Assembly (NCBI RefSeq): GCF_026626635.1
Contig: NZ_JAPNKA010000001.1
Location: 12,756,501 to 12,820,500, forward strand
DNA length: 64,000 nucleotides
Reading direction: 5' to 3'
Origin: Archangium lansingense
Lineage (GTDB): Bacteria > Myxococcota > Myxococcia > Myxococcales > Myxococcaceae
Shown here: positions 43,227 through 51,953 of the stretch, piece after piece
How the letters are laid out: every line of letters begins with the position of its first letter
How positions within the stretch are numbered: the stretch's first letter is position 1
Notes under the pieces: model-generated
The model's database searches: none
What the model saw: the letters and a program-made list of their open reading frames with translations, nothing else
Told to the model about the DNA's origin: nothing
Program-made: the position numbers and the translations under genes

Positions 43227-43862
43227 ATGGACTCCTTCTCCCCCACGGAACGGCAGCAGCTCGAGCTCCAGGGCTGGCTGGTGCTTCCAGGCGTGCTCTC
43301 GGCGGCGGAGCTCGCGACGATGCACGCGGCCTGGGAGCGACTCGCCGCCGCCTTGCCGAACGAGGGCGCGAGCACCAACTGGGGACCCGACCTCGACACG
43401 GAGCCCACCTTCGCGGTCTGCCGGACCCATCCCAGCGTCCTCGCCGCGCTGGGCGTGCTGCTCGACAACGACGTCCACGTGCGCCGGTTGCACGGCCGCT
43501 CGCCTCCCCGTGGTCACGGGCGCCAGGGACTCCATGTCGACTGGAGCAGCCCGGCACCTCCTGGTCGACAGATCCTCGCCAATGCGTTCTGGGTGCTCGA
43601 CGACTTGACGCGGGACAATGGAGCCACGCGCATCGTGCCCGGCAGTCACCGGTGGGCCCGAGTCCCGCGCGGCCATTACGCCCAACCCCAGGGAGTTCAC
43701 CCCGAGGAGCGCGTGCTCGAGGCCCATGCGGGAGACGTCATCGTCTTCAGTTCCCACCTCTGGCATGCCGGCTCGTGCAACGACTCGGGCCGCCGCCGCC
43801 GGGTCGTCCTCGCGCAGTTCGGCCGCCGCGAGCTCGCGTCCGTGCACGAAGAGTATCGCTGA
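43227..43862 (+). CDS. Phytanoyl-CoA dioxygenase (PhyH) family protein
   Basis: 211 residues. Fe(II) ligands His103 and Asp105 (GLHVDW) and His180 (LWHAGSCN) are at family spacing; Arg188-192 would bind 2-oxoglutarate. A loop TRIVPGSHRWAR is the usual PhyH signature. Family members hydroxylate lipids, amino acids or natural products using O2 and 2-oxoglutarate. The substrate cannot be inferred. It stands alone, 74 bp from the divergent metalloprotease gene. Confidence 0.87.
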   Translation: MDSFSPTERQQLELQGWLVLPGVLSAAELATMHAAWERLAAALPNEGASTNWGPDLDTEPTFAVCRTHPSVLAALGVLLDNDVHVRRLHGRSPPRGHGRQGLHVDWSSPAPPGRQILANAFWVLDDLTRDNGATRIVPGSHRWARVPRGHYAQPQGVHPEERVLEAHAGDVIVFSSHLWHAGSCNDSGRRRRVVLAQFGRRELASVHEEYR

Positions 43863-43896
43863 GCGGGAGCCGGGCTCGCCCCTGGCGCTCGCGTCT

Positions 43897-45075
43897 TCAG
43901 TCAGCGTCCGCCGGCAGAAACGGAGGCGGAGCGTCCTCCCAGATGGGCAACCACTCCGCACCGAGCGCGCTGTCGAAGAAGAGGAGCCAGGTCCTCCGAG
44001 GCACCTTGCCGCGCTGGAGCACGTCCCGCATGACGGACATGGCCCGCTCCACGTTCATCAAGGCAAGGTCCACATACGAGTAGCGAACCCCCGTCCCGCC
44101 ACCGATGACGCAGCCGAGGCCCGCCGGGACGAGCGCCTCGTTCAAGGCGTCCTCCACCTCGGCGCGATCCTTGAAGCCGCCTTCTCCGAGTCCTTCAGAG
44201 CCGTCCAGCTTCAGATAGCAGAACGTCTCGCCATGACGGGAGAAGCGGCGGGAGGAGAAGGGACGCACGGAGTGCGCACTGGCCCAAAGCGCTGGGGCCA
44301 TGGTGTTGGCGACGAACAGGTCGAGCCTGCCCGGGTAGTCCTCGTGCTGGGTGGGTTTGAGCTCGTACAGCGTCCAACTGGCCTCGTCGAGCTGGGTGTG
44401 AAAGGGGCTGGAGGGGAGTTTCTCGTCGAGCGCGAGTATCCGCGCCCGCACCTCCGAGGCGAGCGCCTCGAGCGGTACGCCATCGCCACGCGACTCCACG
44501 CTGATGGCGCCAATGCGAGTGTTGAGCAACTCCTCGCCGAGAAGTGCCTCGGTCGCGACGATGAGGGCTCCGTTCAGCGCCTCGTCCCGCTGGCGGAAGG
44601 GGTTGAGCCGCGAGAGAAGGGAGCGCGGGGTGTAGGTGATATCGACGGTGCCATCCTCGTTGGCGGCCGCCCGCGCCTGGTACCCGGAGACGTCCACGCC
44701 CGTGCGCGCCTGGACCACCTGCAGCGCCATGGACGCGGCCTCGGGAAGCCGCCAGGGGTAGAACTCCCAGCCGGGCAGGACGGGCGCGCGGGCAAGGATG
44801 ACCTCCACGAGCGGACAGAGGTAATGCGAGCTCTCGGGAGTGATGATAAGCCGGTGCCCGCCCTTCAGCCCCGCCCCGTACTCCCACATGAGCCCAGGGT
44901 GGATGGACTCCAGGTGCTCGCGCATCCAGGCGGGCAGGTCCCACTGCTCTTGGTTGAGGAAGAGAGCGTTCAGGCGCGGCGTCTGAGCAGCGAACGCCTG
45001 CCACCATGCGTCGATGCGGGCAAGGAGCTGCTCGCGCGCCGCTGCTTCTTTCGGGTCGGGAAACTTCCAGCGCAT
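43897..45075 (-). CDS. Unknown cytoplasmic protein, last gene of a four-gene operon
   Basis: 392 residues, ATG giving MRWKFPDPKEA with agaggggcggtc just before. An N-terminal half (WWQAFAAQTPRLNALF, HPGLMWEYGAGLKGGHRLI) and a C-terminal half (TWLLFFDSALGAEWLPIWED) with mixed alpha/beta pattern. No signal peptide, no membrane segment and no recognised motif. It begins 10 nt after the trypsin gene stop. The three upstream genes are all exported, so this could be a cytoplasmic immunity or regulatory member; that is inference. Confidence 0.65.
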   Translation of the reverse strand: MRWKFPDPKEAAAREQLLARIDAWWQAFAAQTPRLNALFLNQEQWDLPAWMREHLESIHPGLMWEYGAGLKGGHRLIITPESSHYLCPLVEVILARAPVLPGWEFYPWRLPEAASMALQVVQARTGVDVSGYQARAAANEDGTVDITYTPRSLLSRLNPFRQRDEALNGALIVATEALLGEELLNTRIGAISVESRGDGVPLEALASEVRARILALDEKLPSSPFHTQLDEASWTLYELKPTQHEDYPGRLDLFVANTMAPALWASAHSVRPFSSRRFSRHGETFCYLKLDGSEGLGEGGFKDRAEVEDALNEALVPAGLGCVIGGGTGVRYSYVDLALMNVERAMSVMRDVLQRGKVPRRTWLLFFDSALGAEWLPIWEDAPPPFLPADAD

Positions 45076-45085
45076 GACCGCCCCT

Positions 45086-46282
45086 CTAGCACCCGTCTTG
45101 TCCGTAAGCCCATGGACAAGACCCGAGTCCGGAGGCCTGGCGTCGGAGTGAGCTGCCTCGACGGCCGCGCAGAGAAGCCGCCAGCGCAAGCAGCGCAGCA
45201 GAGATGCCCCCCGCGCTACCGCTGCTACTCGAGGCCGCACAGCCGCCCCCGCGCTCCTCGGGCTCAGGCGCGGGCTCGGCACAAGGCAACCACAGCCGAC
45301 ACGCCATGCCCGCCTTCACGCACAGCCGGTCTCCTTCGGGCCCGGTGCAGTCCGCGCCGAAGCGGCCGGCCTCGAGGCCCGCAACCGCACAGCTCTTCTC
45401 CCCTCCACCCTGGGTGACACAAGCCATCCCAAGTGGGCAGTCGTCGTGGCTCTCGCACCGAGCCGTGCACGCATCCACCGCTGAGTCAAACAGTGGCCGC
45501 GAGGGCGGCGTCCGCGCGACCTCGTCGAGAATCTCCTGAACGAAGGCCGCATGCGCATCCACGCGCGTGTTGGTGCCTCGCGTGCAGGAGGGATCTCCGT
45601 ACGAGGTGACGCCGATGATGCGCTCAGCACCACTCACCTCGAGAAACAACGGACCGCCGCTGTCACCGCCGCACGACATCCCAGGCGAGGCCTCGATGGA
45701 GAAGGTCCCCGCCTCGACCGCTGTCACCCGAGCAGAGCCGCTGCGCCGGCTGCCGCTCCTGCCCTCGTCATCGAGGCCGAAGCCCACCACTCGAGTGCTC
45801 TGCCCCACCACGTCCGCCGGCAGTGCCCACCCGGCCAGCGACACCGGCGCAACGGGCGCATCCTCGGCGAGGATCAGCACCCCGATGTCGTTCTCCACGG
45901 CGTTGAAGGCGGGGTGCAACCGACCCTCGACGACACGCACGCGCTCGGAGGAGAGCGCTCGCGCCGCCTCGGGAGCAAACACCACCGAGAGCACCTGCGA
46001 GACGTCCGGGCTCTCCACACAATGCGCCGCGGTCAGGACGACCCGGGGCGCAACCAGCGTGCCCGTGCACATGACAGGAGAGGCCTCGTCCGGCTCACCG
46101 CAGAGGGGCGACACCGGAACAATCGCACCTACGGCTGGGTAACCGGGCTCGAGCACGCCACCCGTCACTGCTTGCCGCTGCACAGCGGGTGAGCGTGCGG
46201 GCGCGGGAGGCACACCACACGCCCCCGTCACCACCAGGAGCAGCACGAAGGCGGGCCCCAGCGGGTGCTGGAGCCTCCACAC
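45086..46282 (-). CDS. Trypsin-like serine protease with Cys-rich region and MYXO-CTERM-like tail
   Basis: 398 residues from the GTG giving VWRLQHPLGPAFVLLL. The lipobox-like VVTGACG may make it a lipoprotein. The S1 domain has His in LTAAHCV, Asp in ENDIGVLIL and Ser in CGGDSGGPL. A Cys-rich region (CTARCESHDDCPLGMAC...) follows. Near the end GGGCAASSSSG, a hydrophobic run (GGISAALLALAASL) and RGRR form a MYXO-CTERM-like tail, but about 20 further residues follow it. It begins 10 nt after the MORN gene, which makes them one operon. A secreted or surface protease is likely. Confidence 0.82.
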   Translation of the reverse strand: MWRLQHPLGPAFVLLLVVTGACGVPPAPARSPAVQRQAVTGGVLEPGYPAVGAIVPVSPLCGEPDEASPVMCTGTLVAPRVVLTAAHCVESPDVSQVLSVVFAPEAARALSSERVRVVEGRLHPAFNAVENDIGVLILAEDAPVAPVSLAGWALPADVVGQSTRVVGFGLDDEGRSGSRRSGSARVTAVEAGTFSIEASPGMSCGGDSGGPLFLEVSGAERIIGVTSYGDPSCTRGTNTRVDAHAAFVQEILDEVARTPPSRPLFDSAVDACTARCESHDDCPLGMACVTQGGGEKSCAVAGLEAGRFGADCTGPEGDRLCVKAGMACRLWLPCAEPAPEPEERGGGCAASSSSGSAGGISAALLALAASLRGRRGSSLRRQASGLGSCPWAYGQDGC

Positions 46283-46292
46283 CTTCTGGGAC

Positions 46293-46895
46293 TCAATCGC
46301 GCGAGAAGTCACCCTGCGCCTCGACCGACGACTTGCCGTCGAGGTCCCAGTACTTCCACTCCCCGGCCTTCTCACCATTCGCGTAGTGACCCTGCGCGGC
46401 CAGCGCTCCGTTCGGGTGCCATTCCGAGTAGGGGCCCTGCGACTGTTGCGAGACCAGCGTCCCCTCGGCCCACTTCTGCCCGTCGGAGCGCCACGCGGTC
46501 CACTTCACCTCTTGCGAGCCGGCGGAGTGGAGCTCCTCGCGGTTCTTCTGCCCCTCTTCGTAATAGAGGGTCCACACGCCCTGCTTGAGGCCACCGCGAT
46601 ACTCGCCCTCGAGCTGCTTCACGCCGGTGTCGAAGTAGCTCACCCAACGGCCTTCCATCTTGCCGTCGACGTAGGGCCCCTCGGTCTTGATCTTCCCGTT
46701 GGAGTGCCACTCCACCCAGCGGCCGTGCTTCTTGCCGTCGGGCTTCGCGCACCATTGCAGGGTCCCCTCCGGGGGCGCACGGCCATGCAGCCGTGCACCC
46801 TCGGGACAGGGGTCGGAGGCCTTGCTGCATCCGAGGGCCAGGCCCGCGGAGACAGCCAGCGCGACGAGGCGCTGACGAGAGGAGGCTAGTAGCAG
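46293..46895 (-). CDS. MORN-repeat (YwqK-like) lipoprotein
   Basis: About 200 residues. The mature part is a row of MORN-type units: GRWVEWHSNGKIKTEGPYVD, GRWVSYFDTGVKQLEGEY, GVWTLYYEEGQKN, GPYSEWHPNGALAAQGHY and GEWKYWDLDGK. Such proteins are named YwqK-family antitoxins in databases, though most are untested. A lipobox (GLALGC) follows a short signal. No ATG, GTG or TTG fits; the CTG at 46895 (gga g 7 nt upstream) overlapping the stop of the preceding gene by 10 nt is the best start. It lies between the Cys-rich lipoprotein and the trypsin gene. Confidence 0.7.
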   Translation of the reverse strand: MLLASSRQRLVALAVSAGLALGCSKASDPCPEGARLHGRAPPEGTLQWCAKPDGKKHGRWVEWHSNGKIKTEGPYVDGKMEGRWVSYFDTGVKQLEGEYRGGLKQGVWTLYYEEGQKNREELHSAGSQEVKWTAWRSDGQKWAEGTLVSQQSQGPYSEWHPNGALAAQGHYANGEKAGEWKYWDLDGKSSVEAQGDFSRD

Positions 46896-47626
46896 GTGCC
46901 GACTCCGCTGCAGCTGCAGTTGTTGCTCGCGAACGTGTAGTCGTCGGAAGCGGCCGAGAAGCTCCCGAGGCCGTAGTCGTGCTTGGCGCAGTCCTGGGTG
47001 TACGCCGTGGTGCCCACGCAGGCGGGGGTGCTGGTGATGCCGCAACCCTGGCCGCAGCGGCCCTTGCAGCCCTGGCCCGAGCCGCCAGTGCAGCCGCAAC
47101 CCCTACCGGCCTGGCGGGTGTAGCCGCCGATGTTCTGACTGCCGCAGGTGCAGGAGATGTGCGTCCAGCCGCGCGCCGAGACGTACTGATACGGAGAGAG
47201 GAGCTCGCCCACCGGAACGATCTGCATGAAGCTCGTCTGGCGCATGGCGGCGTCCTCGGTGCGGGTGCGCTGACCCTCTTCCGCCACGGCGTTCGAGATG
47301 CCCTCGAGCAGGGGGGTGACGAGCTGGGCCTGCGCCGCATCGAGAGGGCTGCCCTCGGGCATGAACTTACCGACGCCCTGGTTGTAGTCGATGTGGAAGC
47401 CGATGACCGGGTCCCCGAAGTCGTAGGTGACCTCGACGACGTTGGCGGAGGTCTCGACCGCCAGCATGCGAACAGACGCACCGCCCGAGCGATAGGTGGC
47501 CTCGAGCGTGGTCGCGTCGCGTTTGAGCAGCGCGAAGCCCTCCGCCTCATCAGCCAGTTGCGTAGGTCCGTCCGAACAGCCCATCGCCATCACCATCGTG
47601 ATGGCAGCCACGAAGAGCTTCTTCAT
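46886..47626 (-). CDS. Cys-rich lipoprotein with phospholipase-A2-like His-Asp motif
   Basis: 246 residues. The signal ends with a lipobox (MVMAMGCS, Cys17). The N-terminal 130 residues are an uncharacterised domain. The last 85 residues are very Cys/Gly-rich and include DCAKHDYGLG, which matches the C-x-[RK]-H-D-[FY]-G active-site motif of bacterial secreted phospholipase A2, where His and Asp activate a Ca2+-bound water. A second Asp-Asp pair (SDDYTFASN) follows. Lipid hydrolysis is therefore possible but not shown. It heads a four-gene operon with the MORN protein next, which suggests an effector and its partner. Confidence 0.65.
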   Translation of the reverse strand: MKKLFVAAITMVMAMGCSDGPTQLADEAEGFALLKRDATTLEATYRSGGASVRMLAVETSANVVEVTYDFGDPVIGFHIDYNQGVGKFMPEGSPLDAAQAQLVTPLLEGISNAVAEEGQRTRTEDAAMRQTSFMQIVPVGELLSPYQYVSARGWTHISCTCGSQNIGGYTRQAGRGCGCTGGSGQGCKGRCGQGCGITSTPACVGTTAYTQDCAKHDYGLGSFSAASDDYTFASNNCSCSGVGTCY

Positions 47627-47815
47627 CTCAGTCTCGATTCCGCGAGTTGGCGCAGGGGAAGGGAGAAGGGATGGTAGGAAATGAATCTCCCGCATGTCCA
47701 CAAAAAATTGGAAATCGAGAAATCCTGCATCCAACCAGCAGCAGGGGACGGTTTGAAGCGTTGCGTCAGAGCGGTAGAACGCACTCGGGGGTCGTGGTAC
47801 GGCGCCACGCCACAA

Positions 47816-48454
47816 ATGGAACCGGCTTCAACTCCACAACGGCTCATGGCCGCGAGCCTTGGACTCCTGCTCGTCTCCTGTAGCGCGGTCCGCTACCCGG
47901 CACCAACCGGCCCCACAGGAGCAGAGGACCTCTCCCGCTACGTGCTCGTCATCGAAGAGACGCCAGACGGACAGGTGAAGCACTCGTGGAAGCCCAGCAG
48001 CGGCTTCGACTTGTCGAAATATCCCTACCAACCAGGCAGCAACATCACCGGAGGGCAGGTCGTCCATGCCGCCTGGACGCGCGACTGTGACGAAGAGTTC
48101 AAGCAGTGTCAGGAGATGTGCTTGGGCTCACTCAGGGGCACCAACTGGAAGCACGCGACCAAGTACTCAAAGGACGAAATATGCCGCACCAGGTGCTATC
48201 CCGCCTACCGGGACTGCTGCGATCTTCGTGACCGGGTCGCAGCCGAAGCCGCCGAGTTCACAGCGATTGACGGGGCTGTGGATTGGTTGAAGCAAAATCG
48301 TGAGAAGCTCCTGGTGGGAACTGTCATCGTCATCGCTGGGGTGACGTTCGTCGTTGTTGTCACGGGAAGCGGGGGGCTGCTCCTCGCACCGGCCCTGCTC
48401 TTCGCGTCAAGCGATGTCCCCTCCACTCCCCAGTTCGCGGTGTCGCAACCATGA
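47816..48454 (+). CDS. Lipoprotein of polymorphic-toxin type (putative)
   Basis: 212 residues from MEPAST; MAASLG at 47846 is an alternative start. The lipobox LGLLLVSCS gives acylated Cys about 25. A conserved Cys-containing middle (RDCDEEFKQCQEMC...CRTRCYPAYRDCC) recalls the Cys motifs of lipoproteins that pair with immunity-like genes in Myxococcales. A C-terminal hydrophobic segment (LLVGTVIVIAGVTFVVVV) follows and could insert in membranes. The stop overlaps the next start (ATGA). Low GC (about 55-60%) suggests transfer. Role as a toxin is inference from layout. Confidence 0.6.
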   Translation: MEPASTPQRLMAASLGLLLVSCSAVRYPAPTGPTGAEDLSRYVLVIEETPDGQVKHSWKPSSGFDLSKYPYQPGSNITGGQVVHAAWTRDCDEEFKQCQEMCLGSLRGTNWKHATKYSKDEICRTRCYPAYRDCCDLRDRVAAEAAEFTAIDGAVDWLKQNREKLLVGTVIVIAGVTFVVVVTGSGGLLLAPALLFASSDVPSTPQFAVSQP

Positions 48455-49230
48455 AGGTTCAAACCATTCTCCAGCACCCTCAAGAGGTGATTGGGAAACG
48501 ATGGAGGGAAGATCAGTCGCCCGAGCAGGCCCGGATTCTCGGCCTCGCGAGAGACGCGCTCCGCTTCATTCTCGCCACCGGCCAACACTACCCCTTCGAG
48601 GACTTCCGCAAGGGCCTTCAACCCGCCCCCCCTGTCAAATATCGAGAGGACTTCCCGGCGCTCACGGAGCGTCTGGGCAAGACGGTGGAGTTCTTCACGA
48701 ATCTCCTCGATGAACCCGACTCAGCTGGAGAGGAAGAATTGATCCAGGTCATCCTCGATACGCTCCGGTTCATCTCAGCGACCGGCCAGTACGAGGGTTT
48801 CAGCCAGTATCTGGAGCATCTCGAAGCTGGCGCACCACCCTATATCGTGGCTGCCTTCAACACGAAGCAGGAGGCGCAATCCTGGCTCGACCAGCACCCC
48901 GCTCCACCGTGTTTCGCCAGCATCCTGATCGGGAATGACTATCACGCCGTGATGTATGATCGCGAAACGAACTTTCGCCGGCTGCCAAAAGCAAACAGCA
49001 GCATCAGCTGCTACCTCGTCGACCTCGAGGAAGAAGGCCCCCCCGTCGCCACTGCCTCTTTCGCCACTCACGAGGAGGCGGAAGCCTGGCTGAGGGCACA
49101 ACCCAACCCCGCGAGACATGCGTGGGTGACGATTGGCTCCGAGCTCTACCTGGCTGCGTACCATCCCAAATTCAACCACCGCGCCCTCTACCCTCTATCC
49201 ATGGCCGACGGGTATCGGGACGACGCGTAG
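48451..49230 (+). CDS. Cytoplasmic partner of the preceding lipoprotein (immunity-like)
   Basis: 259 residues without signal peptide or membrane segment. It has two internal similar helical segments (LARDALRFILATGQHYPFEDF and ILDTLRFISATGQYEGFSQY) and two similar alpha/beta units (AAFNTKQEAQSWLDQHP and ASFATHEEAEAWLRAQP), so it looks like an internal duplication. Its ATG overlaps the upstream TGA by 4 nt, hence coupled translation. A cognate immunity protein is a reasonable guess; no family is recognised. Confidence 0.6.
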   Translation: MKVQTILQHPQEVIGKRWREDQSPEQARILGLARDALRFILATGQHYPFEDFRKGLQPAPPVKYREDFPALTERLGKTVEFFTNLLDEPDSAGEEELIQVILDTLRFISATGQYEGFSQYLEHLEAGAPPYIVAAFNTKQEAQSWLDQHPAPPCFASILIGNDYHAVMYDRETNFRRLPKANSSISCYLVDLEEEGPPVATASFATHEEAEAWLRAQPNPARHAWVTIGSELYLAAYHPKFNHRALYPLSMADGYRDDA

Positions 49231-49253
49231 TCGTCCAAAGGGCATCGCCCCGC

Positions 49254-51029
49254 TCAGCCCCTCTCCGTTCCCCTCCGTGCACCACGCAGCACCAGCGCGA
49301 GCACGGCGAGCCCGAGCCCCCACGCGCCGCTCCCTGGGGATGAGCCACAACCACACCCCACCAGCAGCACGAGGGCCCCGCCCACCGTGAACCCAAGTGG
49401 CTCCGATGAGGCGCTCCTCAAACCAAACTGCTCGGCCCAGGCGGACGCCTCATGGGGCCCATCCCCGAGCGCTGTAGGCGGCACCAGCGCAAAGGTACCG
49501 GACTCATCCGCCACCACGGGCTCCCCCAGCGGCTCGCCATCCAGAAACACCTGCACGGTGGCCCCGGGCGCCGTCCTGCCCTCGATGCGAGGCATTGCAG
49601 CAACGTGCTCCTCCCCGGCGCCAGGAGACACCCAGGTGGGCACGGTGGGCGCGGCGAAGGCCAGGGCGAGGACGTCCAATCGACCCTCGTAGAGAGGAGC
49701 TCCCGCCGCCACCGGCTCGGCGCCCCGAGCACCAGCGAACGAGTAACCCGAGAGCCCCGCACTCACAGAGGCCGTACACTCCGAGGGCACGCCCCCCACT
49801 GCCTGGATGAACAGCAGCCCGCCTCCGCCGCCTCCACCCGGAGAGACATCACTGTCCGCGCCCACCCCACCGTTGGCTGAGAGCACCGTGCAGCCGAACT
49901 GCTCCGCGACGCGCACGTGCACCGTGCCGCCCGCGCCTCCTCCGCCGCCTCCTCCGTGAATGGAACTGGCCGAGGCAGCGCCCAAGCCATTCGCGGTGAT
50001 GATGCCGCGGGGACGGGGGCTCTGGATTTCACGGGCGCGCACGAAGAGGATGCCGCCGCCCGCGCCTCCATCCGTGCCTTCGATGCCCGCGCCACCACCG
50101 CCACCGAGCAACAGCCGCTCCTGCGTCCGCTCGTAGCTCAGCGCCGAGCCGCCACGGCCCCCCACGTCGCGCTCCATCACCTCCTGCGAGGACCGGGCGC
50201 CTTGCCCCCCCTGGCCGACATGGCCGCCGCCCCCACCGCCCGCGTCGTGGCAGTTGCCCCCTCCTCCTCCATTGGAGAGCCGGCCATACCCGTGCCGAGG
50301 CATTCCCTCGCGCCGGCCGGCGAGTCCCTCTCCCTTGCGCGCGCCTCCTCCATTTGAAGCCGACCCATCCTGCGCCATGCAGTCGTAGAGCGCCGCGGCC
50401 TCGCCCACCTCGGCCGCACCGCCCCGGAAGCCCGCGCCCTCCACCTCCATCGTGCCTTGGTTGAAGACAGTGCCAGTGGCCAGGAACGCCAGCACGCCAC
50501 CGCTGCGCCCGTCCCAGGGCCGGGTCCGCAACGAGCCCGAGCTCAAAACGCGCACGTCCGTGTACTCGGGCACGCGCACCACCTGGGAGACAGCGGCATA
50601 GCGATTCACCAGCGGCGCACTCAGGCTCAGCACCCCAGGCACCACCTCCGTCAGGCGCGCCAACTCCCACCGGCCTGCCCCTGAATCTCTCGCATCGAGC
50701 TCATCCACCGCCGCGCGGAACGCATCGAGTGGCTGCTCGTCCCCCACCTGCAGCACCAGCACCAGCTCACCCGCGGCGAAGGCCGAGGCGTCCGCCACGG
50801 GCAGCTCGGTGGCCCCCTCCGGAACTTCAGCGGTGAGCGCCGTGGAGTCATTGATGATGACCCCCGAGTCCTTCACCTGCAGGCTGCCATGCTGCCCATT
50901 GCCCAGACCGAAGGTATCCGCCTCCGCGCGCACCGCCGCCGGCATCAACCCGAGCACCAGGGCCACCAGCCCGATCGAAAACCCCCGCACGAGGCCGGGG
51001 ACGAAGCGACGCGAGACAGAGGGCGGCAC
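49254..51029 (-). CDS. Gly-rich surface protein with MYXO-CTERM tail (AgmC-like)
   Basis: 591 residues from the GTG at 51029, which has a perfect ggaggtgtacc before it. The signal peptide is SIGLVALVLGLMPAAVRAEA. A beta-rich N-terminal domain precedes long Gly-rich tracts ([38 protein letters not shown]), followed by an Ig-like domain (PRIEGRTAPGATVQVFLDG). The tail GCGCGSSPGSGAWGLGLAV...RGARRG is MYXO-CTERM. Gly-rich proteins of this build are annotated as adventurous-gliding AgmC-like in myxobacteria; the resemblance is one of layout only. It probably sits on the cell surface. Confidence 0.78.
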   Translation of the reverse strand: MPPSVSRRFVPGLVRGFSIGLVALVLGLMPAAVRAEADTFGLGNGQHGSLQVKDSGVIINDSTALTAEVPEGATELPVADASAFAAGELVLVLQVGDEQPLDAFRAAVDELDARDSGAGRWELARLTEVVPGVLSLSAPLVNRYAAVSQVVRVPEYTDVRVLSSGSLRTRPWDGRSGGVLAFLATGTVFNQGTMEVEGAGFRGGAAEVGEAAALYDCMAQDGSASNGGGARKGEGLAGRREGMPRHGYGRLSNGGGGGNCHDAGGGGGGHVGQGGQGARSSQEVMERDVGGRGGSALSYERTQERLLLGGGGGAGIEGTDGGAGGGILFVRAREIQSPRPRGIITANGLGAASASSIHGGGGGGGAGGTVHVRVAEQFGCTVLSANGGVGADSDVSPGGGGGGGLLFIQAVGGVPSECTASVSAGLSGYSFAGARGAEPVAAGAPLYEGRLDVLALAFAAPTVPTWVSPGAGEEHVAAMPRIEGRTAPGATVQVFLDGEPLGEPVVADESGTFALVPPTALGDGPHEASAWAEQFGLRSASSEPLGFTVGGALVLLVGCGCGSSPGSGAWGLGLAVLALVLRGARRGTERG

Positions 51030-51125
51030 GGTACACCTCCGGTGTCCACCTCTCGTCATATGAGAAAACAGGGGAGAACGGCAACTCCCGAAGCCCCTGT
51101 GTTCTCCGGCCTGCGACAAACTGGC

Positions 51126-51953
51126 TCAGAAGCGGCCCTGCGCGAGCGAGAACACGGGCACCACGCGGCCGGGCCGCGAGACATCCGGGGTGAGCACGGG
51201 AAGCGGAGCGCCCACCGAGACGCGTGAGCCATCGACGTTGAGCAGCGCGGGCGTGGGAGCCATGGCCCGATAGGAGCCGTGGCGCTCCTTGGTGAGGTTG
51301 ACGACGACCGTCTGTACCAGGGCCACGAGCAACCAGCTCCCCACGTGGGTGGGCCAGAGGATGAGCTCGAGGCCGCCGTAGCGCGAGGGCAGGCTGTACT
51401 GGAAGGCCCAGTAGGCGGCGTAGGTGGCGACCCCGGAGAACCACGTCCACATGAAGCTGTGGGAGTAGCCCAGGTCGGTGCTGGCGATGAGCCAGACGGG
51501 AAGGGTGCTGAGGAGCGGGAGAACGGCGCCGTTGAGGAGAATCATCGCGTGGGTGCCCGCGTCCAGGACGAAGCCGGTGCCCTCGCCCCCGGTGAAGGCG
51601 GAGGTCAAGACGGTGGCGCCAAAGAGGGAGATCACCTCCACGGCCCACATGCCGGAACCGACGAGGAGTTGAGAGCCAAAGCCAGTGAAGAGCTCACCGA
51701 AGGCGCGCAGGAAGGAGAAAGGAGAGGAGCGCGCGGGCCTGCCGGGCTCGTGCTCGTGCGAGAGGAGCCCATAGCTGGGAGGCGCGGCGAGGGACGGAGC
51801 GAGCAGACTCAACGCACGAGGCGGCTCCGCATCGAGCCGGGGCGCATCCGCCGGGGAGAACTGGAGGACGGAGAGGACGAGCAGGGTCGCGAGCATGGAC
51901 AGGAGTATGCCCCGCTGGGAACGCCACCAGCTTCTGGTTAGGGTTTCCAGCAT
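51126..51953 (-). CDS. Polytopic membrane protein of unknown function
   Basis: 275 residues. After an N-terminal helix ([16 protein letters not shown]) come about five more hydrophobic stretches ([71 protein letters not shown]). It has no recognised motif. Its ATG (51953-51951) overlaps that of the divergent piuC gene by two bases (CATG). A start at Met 51896 is an alternative that would separate them. A putative channel or Yip1-like protein cannot be excluded. Confidence 0.65.
   Translation of the reverse strand: MLETLTRSWWRSQRGILLSMLATLLVLSVLQFSPADAPRLDAEPPRALSLLAPSLAAPPSYGLLSHEHEPGRPARSSPFSFLRAFGELFTGFGSQLLVGSGMWAVEVISLFGATVLTSAFTGGEGTGFVLDAGTHAMILLNGAVLPLLSTLPVWLIASTDLGYSHSFMWTWFSGVATYAAYWAFQYSLPSRYGGLELILWPTHVGSWLLVALVQTVVVNLTKERHGSYRAMAPTPALLNVDGSRVSVGAPLPVLTPDVSRPGRVVPVFSLAQGRF

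Noticed and set aside
45086-45151. Possible frameshift at the end of the trypsin gene, since about 20 residues follow the MYXO-CTERM-like Arg cluster
   Set aside because: The frame is continuous to its stop and the tail has no homology clue; a sequencing error could not be distinguished from a natural extension.
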